From Planctomycetota bacterium (GTDB lineage Bacteria > Planctomycetota > UBA11346), in contig CANETI010000065.1 of assembly GCA_947440715.1 (NCBI GenBank), forward strand, positions 1 through 9,922: a stretch of DNA of 9,922 bases, given 5' to 3'. Of this stretch, positions 7,401-9,922 are shown one piece after another (within the stretch, counting starts at the first letter, position 1; the number at the start of each line of letters is the position of its first letter). A program made the translations under genes and the position numbers. The notes beneath the pieces are model-generated. The model was not told the DNA's origin. It was given only the letters and a program-made list of their open reading frames with translations, and made no database searches.

Positions 7401-9922
7401 CTATACGCCAGCAACGGGACTCTTTACCACGCAATCAATTGGCACGGATATTTTTGGTACGGCGGATGGATTTCATTTTGTCCATCAACCGCTGACCGGT
7501 GACGGAACCATGATTGCGCGGGTGGCAAGTCAAAATAGCACCACGGCGTGGGCGAAAGCTGGAGTGATGATGCGGGATAGTTTAACCGCCGATGCAAAAA
7601 AGGCGTTGGTGGTGTTAACGCCGAGTTCCGGAGCCTTATTTCAATACCGAACAACGGCAGCCGATGTCAGCGTGAATCGTATCCTGCAAGGCAAAGCAGC
7701 TCCCAATTGGATTAAGTTGGTTCGCGCGGGCTCATTATTTACCGGTTATATCTCATCTGATGCGGTAAAATGGACGGTCATTGGTAGTCAAACGGTCACC
7801 ATGGGCAGCACCGTGTACGTTGGTTTAGCCAGTTGTCAGCGTATGCCAACCTTAACGACAGCGATTTATTCTAATGTGCAAGTCTTCCGTGGCGCCAGTT
7901 CTGCCGTCACGCCGCAATCACCATGGTCAGCACAAGATTTGGGCACCGTCGCATTAGCGGGCTCCAGCCGTTGGTTAATCCAAGAAGGCACCTTTTTATC
8001 CGGCAACACCGTTGGTGGTCCGTGGACGGTGACCGCGACCAGCGGCAGCTTCACAAAAACCGCAACCGTATCGGTCACTAACGCAGCACCCACCATTGGC
8101 GTCGCGGCAAAAGCCGCACCCACCACAGTGACGGGAAAAACCACGAACTTAACCGCATGGGGCGCCGACGATGCGGGTGAAAATAATTTAATTTACACCT
8201 GGTCGTCAACCAACACGCCGTCTCCGACTTTTAGCGTGAATGGCACCAATGCTGCAAAAGCCACCACCGCGACGTTTAGTAAAATTGGCATGTACACCAT
8301 ACAGGTCAGCGTACGCGACGCGCAAAATGCGAGCGCAACCAGCAGCGTCACCGTGACGGTGAACGCTACCGACACCGGAGTCGCGGTTTCTCCCGCGTTA
8401 GCGTCGATTGCGAAAAACGCCACGCAATTATTTACCGCCACCGCGACCGATCAATTTGGCGGCGCGTTAGCCACGCAGCCGCAGTATACGTGGTCAGCTA
8501 ACGGCGGCGGCACTATTTCCGCGACGGGTTTATTCTCGGCTGGTGCGACTGTCGGCGGTCCCTTTACCATTACCGCCACGGGCGGGGGAAAATTTGGTAA
8601 TGCCAGTGTTACAATTATTGACCAGCCATCTATCGCATTTTCTAGCGCCACGTCGTCAATTGGCGAAGGCGACGTTCAGCTCTACATCCCGGTCCAACTG
8701 TCGTGGCCGCATAACCAGACGGTTACAGTGGCCTACTCCGTCACGGGCACGGCTATAGGTAATGGAAACGACTACTATTTACCCAACGGTACCCTGACTT
8801 TTCTCGCTGGCGAAACTAAAAAAGATCTCGCGCTTCTACTACAGGATGATGCTTCTGTCGAAGGCAATGAAACCGTCATTGTTGCATTGAGTACACCAGT
8901 GAATGGATTTTTGGGTGCCACCAATGTCCACACGTCTACCATCGTTGATAACGACAAAATTACCGTGCAGGTAGTGGCTACCGATCCGGTGGTTAACGAG
9001 GATGGCACGCACTATGGCTCGCTTACCTTTACACGTAATGGTTCATTGGCGGCCGCACTGACGGCAAGCGTTAATTTTACTGGCTCAACCGCCACTATTG
9101 GCACAGACTTCACTGATCCGACAGACACCGGTCTGAAGATTATTTTTCCTATTGGTGTGGCATCGGTCTCACGCGTAATTACCCCAATTCAGGATGTGCT
9201 CCACGAACTCGATGAGACTATCGTCGTATCAGTGGTTGCTGGTTCCGGTTATGCTGTTGGCACCCCAAACAGAGCGACGCTGACCATCCATGATGATGAT
9301 GTGGTTAGCATTACTGCCACTGCCGCGACGGCAGCTGAAGCCACCACGCCAATTAATGGTCAATTCACCATTAGCCGCGTGGGTACGACAGGGCCTCTTA
9401 GTGTCGCCCTTGCTTTTAGCGGCAAAGCAACGCTGAATAGCGACTACACCAGGACGCCATCGGGAAATACGGTAATCATCCCGGCTGGTCAGTCGTCAGT
9501 AAGTGTCACAATTACACCAGTGCAGGACACCAACGTCGAAGGCCCAGAAACGGTCATCGCGACAATCATCCCGACAACTCCTGTGGGGACGTACACGATT
9601 GGCACTTTGTCTAGCGCTACCGTCACCATTAACGATGACGACGCACCGACGGTGTCTATTGTCGCCACGGATGCCATCGCTGCTGAACCGACTGGTGACA
9701 ATGCCGTATTCACAATTAAACGGGCGGTCGCCACAGCCGCAGCTCTGACCGTTACCTACCAGGTCACCGGTACGGCAACTCCCGGGCTCGATTACACGAC
9801 ACTCAGTGGTAGCGCGACCATCGCAGCAAATGCAGACACGACCACGGTAACCCTTGCCGCTCTTGGCGATCAGATTATCGAATCGGACGAAACTGTGATC
9901 CTGACCCTTGTCTCGGGGCCAA
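4489..9922 (+). CDS. Giant multidomain secreted or cell-surface repeat protein, N-terminal 1,811 codons (runs off the window)
   Basis: One stop-free frame runs to the window end. The chosen ATG (MKKTLWGY) begins a typical signal peptide: two lysines, a hydrophobic core at about residues 14-24, and an Ala-rich cleavage region near 26-29. AAGG lies ten bases upstream; in-frame ATGs at 4465 and 4435 are alternatives. Domains in order: PKD-like head with VDWGDGT and HTYAVAGTYT (about 31-105); BspA/DUF285-like module with 24-residue repeats (about 152-284), closing with WLITDGG near 352; Fn3-like domain with RGVCWS and YHVRAYATNS (about 359-453); three PKD-like plus Ig-like units (457-1379), the second split by two concanavalin-like modules (783-1166); four Calx-beta domains (1380 onward). 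The middle is very rich in Thr, Ala and Val. The build suggests an adhesin or matrix protein that binds calcium and perhaps glycans. The missing C-terminus would show how it is exported or anchored. Confidence 0.93.
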   Translation, partial: MKKTLWGYSFLRQVWLLLFAVGIATAAAAPFIIVVNTEYRGISSANQFNLPLFAGANYNFSVDWGDGTSSVITTSNSPTHTYAVAGTYTIKISENVIGGFPRIYFNGPVILPDFFVSPPPITGDYNKLIDISQWGGCNWTSMAKAFSGCQNLLTISAADWVTAQTGNVTDFTLAWANCTKLTSFPLLNTSAGTTFFGTWLYCRGLTSFPLLNTSAGTTFEYAWSNCLNLTSFPLLNTAAGTNFQYAWWQCYGLTSFPLLNTAAGTNFQSAWEQCTLSNFPSLNLGQMNNGSDCFADVPLSVDSYSNLLISLASLNAQMNVEFDGGLGQFNLSAASARNTLTNARGWLITDGGPASLVPTVTTTTISGVTFSAAVGGGNVNYVGESAVTARGVCWSTSANPTIVNNKTTNGTGVGSFISAITGLSAGATYHVRAYATNSGGTAYGANVTFTTTANTPPTVATDANVNPKPVTGTTTTLSVLGSDDAGEVNLTYTWATTGTPPASVTYNRNGNNAAKSVTATFTKPGSYTFRATIRYGSGLSVSSDVTVVVNQTTSVTVNPDNVRVNPSAQQTFAASARDQFNMVMSAQPPFNWTTTGGGSITAAGVFTAGTVTGGPHTITATGGGKSGTSTVFINGAPTLATNGAAIASPNPVTTKTTTLTALGADDNGEANLTYTWTTTGNPPGTVTYSVNGTNAAKSTTATFPIVGPYTFRVTITDQQGRTVTSDVVVVVNATSTSLAVTPTSATTTQGNIATFNAITNNQFGSPYLADPTTWSVNGGGTMLPSDSIILEASGADIFGTSDGGHFMSQSLTGDGSIIARVDHLQNAHPWAKAGLMIRDGLTANAINAMVEVTPVSGVLFQRRTTVGGASTNIIVTGMVAPRWLRLTRVGQVLTGFHSADGSTWTQVGSDTVTMGATVRIGLALTSHVVGARARAVFSKISVTGGSTTSGALPSGWTAQDIGTTAAAGSVTYTPATGLFTTQSIGTDIFGTADGFHFVHQPLTGDGTMIARVASQNSTTAWAKAGVMMRDSLTADAKKALVVLTPSSGALFQYRTTAADVSVNRILQGKAAPNWIKLVRAGSLFTGYISSDAVKWTVIGSQTVTMGSTVYVGLASCQRMPTLTTAIYSNVQVFRGASSAVTPQSPWSAQDLGTVALAGSSRWLIQEGTFLSGNTVGGPWTVTATSGSFTKTATVSVTNAAPTIGVAAKAAPTTVTGKTTNLTAWGADDAGENNLIYTWSSTNTPSPTFSVNGTNAAKATTATFSKIGMYTIQVSVRDAQNASATSSVTVTVNATDTGVAVSPALASIAKNATQLFTATATDQFGGALATQPQYTWSANGGGTISATGLFSAGATVGGPFTITATGGGKFGNASVTIIDQPSIAFSSATSSIGEGDVQLYIPVQLSWPHNQTVTVAYSVTGTAIGNGNDYYLPNGTLTFLAGETKKDLALLLQDDASVEGNETVIVALSTPVNGFLGATNVHTSTIVDNDKITVQVVATDPVVNEDGTHYGSLTFTRNGSLAAALTASVNFTGSTATIGTDFTDPTDTGLKIIFPIGVASVSRVITPIQDVLHELDETIVVSVVAGSGYAVGTPNRATLTIHDDDVVSITATAATAAEATTPINGQFTISRVGTTGPLSVALAFSGKATLNSDYTRTPSGNTVIIPAGQSSVSVTITPVQDTNVEGPETVIATIIPTTPVGTYTIGTLSSATVTINDDDAPTVSIVATDAIAAEPTGDNAVFTIKRAVATAAALTVTYQVTGTATPGLDYTTLSGSATIAANADTTTVTLAALGDQIIESDETVILTLVSGP
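5029..5313 (+). repeat. Tandem 72-base repeats encoding 24-residue BspA/DUF285-like units
   Basis: Four head-to-tail copies begin at 5029, 5101, 5173 and 5245; the first three are 72 bases and the last 69. Each encodes the pattern LTSFPLLNT-x-AGT-x-F-x(3)-W-x(2)-C. Copies 1 and 2 share a long identical DNA stretch (AATACCTCGGCCGGAACGAC core), while copies 3 and 4 share another (GAACACGGC, GGAACGAATTTCCAAT). This points to recent duplication in two steps. A more degenerate copy precedes them from about 4942, and a diverged one follows at 5314. The conserved Cys and Trp spacing resembles DUF285 surface-protein repeats of leucine-rich type. Confidence 0.88.
5857..8625 (+). repeat. Three tandem PKD-like plus Ig-like (BIG2-like) units of about 540 bases
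   Basis: The units begin at 5857, 6397 and 8089, each at an encoded 'PT(V/L/I)' motif. Each has a PKD/cadherin-like half, seen as DD-x-GE-x-NL-x-YTW, NG-x-NAAK and Y-TF/IQV, and then an Ig-like half, seen as DQF, W-x(3)-GGG and GGP-x-T-x-TA. Units 1 and 3 are 540 and 537 bases. Unit 2 is 1,692 bases; subtracting the internal insert at 6835-7986 restores 540. The PKD-like halves resemble repeats common in large surface proteins of Planctomycetes, Verrucomicrobia and relatives. Confidence 0.85.
6835..7986 (+). repeat. Insert of two DUF1349/concanavalin-like modules inside the second Ig-like domain
   Basis: The 384-residue insert carries two diverged copies of a module with D-IFGT-x-DG-x-HF, LTGDG-x-(M/I)IARV, WAKAG-x-M-x-RD-x-LTA, VTP-S/G-SG-x-LFQ, R/K-L-x-R-x-G-x(3)-TG and GS-x-TVTMG. 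This is the pattern of DUF1349-type, concanavalin A-like sandwich modules found in bacterial surface proteins and glycosidases. The DIFGT motifs lie at 6874 and 7447, 573 bases apart. The first copy lacks the module's opening W-x-AQD-x-G strand; that opening occurs before copy 2 (7354) and again after it (7924), where it stops and the Ig-like domain resumes. Ligand unknown; carbohydrate binding is a family-based guess. Confidence 0.8.
8626..9922 (+). repeat. Array of at least four Calx-beta domains
   Basis: Four domains of about 110-115 residues begin at 8626, 8956, 9301 and 9643; the last is cut by the window edge. Each has an early acidic loop (GEGD, NEDG, AEAT, AEPT), a central G/N-x-DY or GTDF motif, a V/LE-G/S/L-x-ET strand, and an Asp-rich C-terminal hinge (VDNDK, HDDDV, NDDDA). 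In Calx-beta domains these acidic clusters bind calcium and stiffen the stalk. They are diverged at DNA level, unlike the 72-base repeats, so the array is not recent. Confidence 0.88.

Noticed and set aside
5787..8651. Several antisense ORFs rich in Val, Ala, Pro and Thr opposite the giant gene
   Set aside because: They are shadows of a sense frame rich in ACC/ACG, GTG/GTC and GGC codons, which rarely give stops on the other strand. They recur at the same place in each repeat unit and have no start signals.

Overview
The window looks like a piece of a Gram-negative bacterial chromosome of intermediate base composition. It falls into two halves that point away from a shared intergenic region. 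The left half (1-3021, minus strand) is a cytochrome cbb3 oxidase operon. The right half (3519 to the window end, plus strand) carries a small exported protein and the first 1,811 codons of a giant secreted repeat protein. The fused CcoN-CcoO, the one-heme CcoP and the style of the Ig-like and concanavalin-like repeats recall the Planctomycetes/Verrucomicrobia group. That placement is an impression from family knowledge, not something the sequence proves.

Minus strand, in transcription order: a ccoN-ccoO fusion (3021 to 799), a possible 27-codon ORF in the usual ccoQ slot (802 to 719) with an excellent ribosome binding site and overlaps with both neighbours, ccoP with a single c-type heme site (726 to 133), and the first 39 codons of ccoG (117 to 1, cut by the window edge). 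Together they encode a high-affinity terminal oxidase. CcoNO holds the b, b3/CuB and one c heme centre, CcoP carries a second c heme, and CcoG is the copper/iron-sulfur maturation protein that normally follows.

The divergent intergenic region (3022-3518) has no convincing gene and no recognisable FNR box. It holds two inverted repeats that could be operators. Gene 3519-4325 encodes an exported protein whose core resembles a staphylococcal-nuclease fold lacking the catalytic residues, followed by a proline-rich tail.

From 4489 to the end runs one uninterrupted reading frame: signal peptide, PKD-like head, a BspA/DUF285-like module with 24-residue repeats, an Fn3-like domain, three ~180-residue PKD-like plus Ig-like (BIG2-like) units, then at least four Calx-beta domains. 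The second Ig-like unit is split by a 384-residue insert of two DUF1349/concanavalin-like modules in a circularly permuted register. This nested, phase-shifted insertion is the most unusual structure in the window. No mobile element, tRNA, rRNA or CRISPR array was seen.
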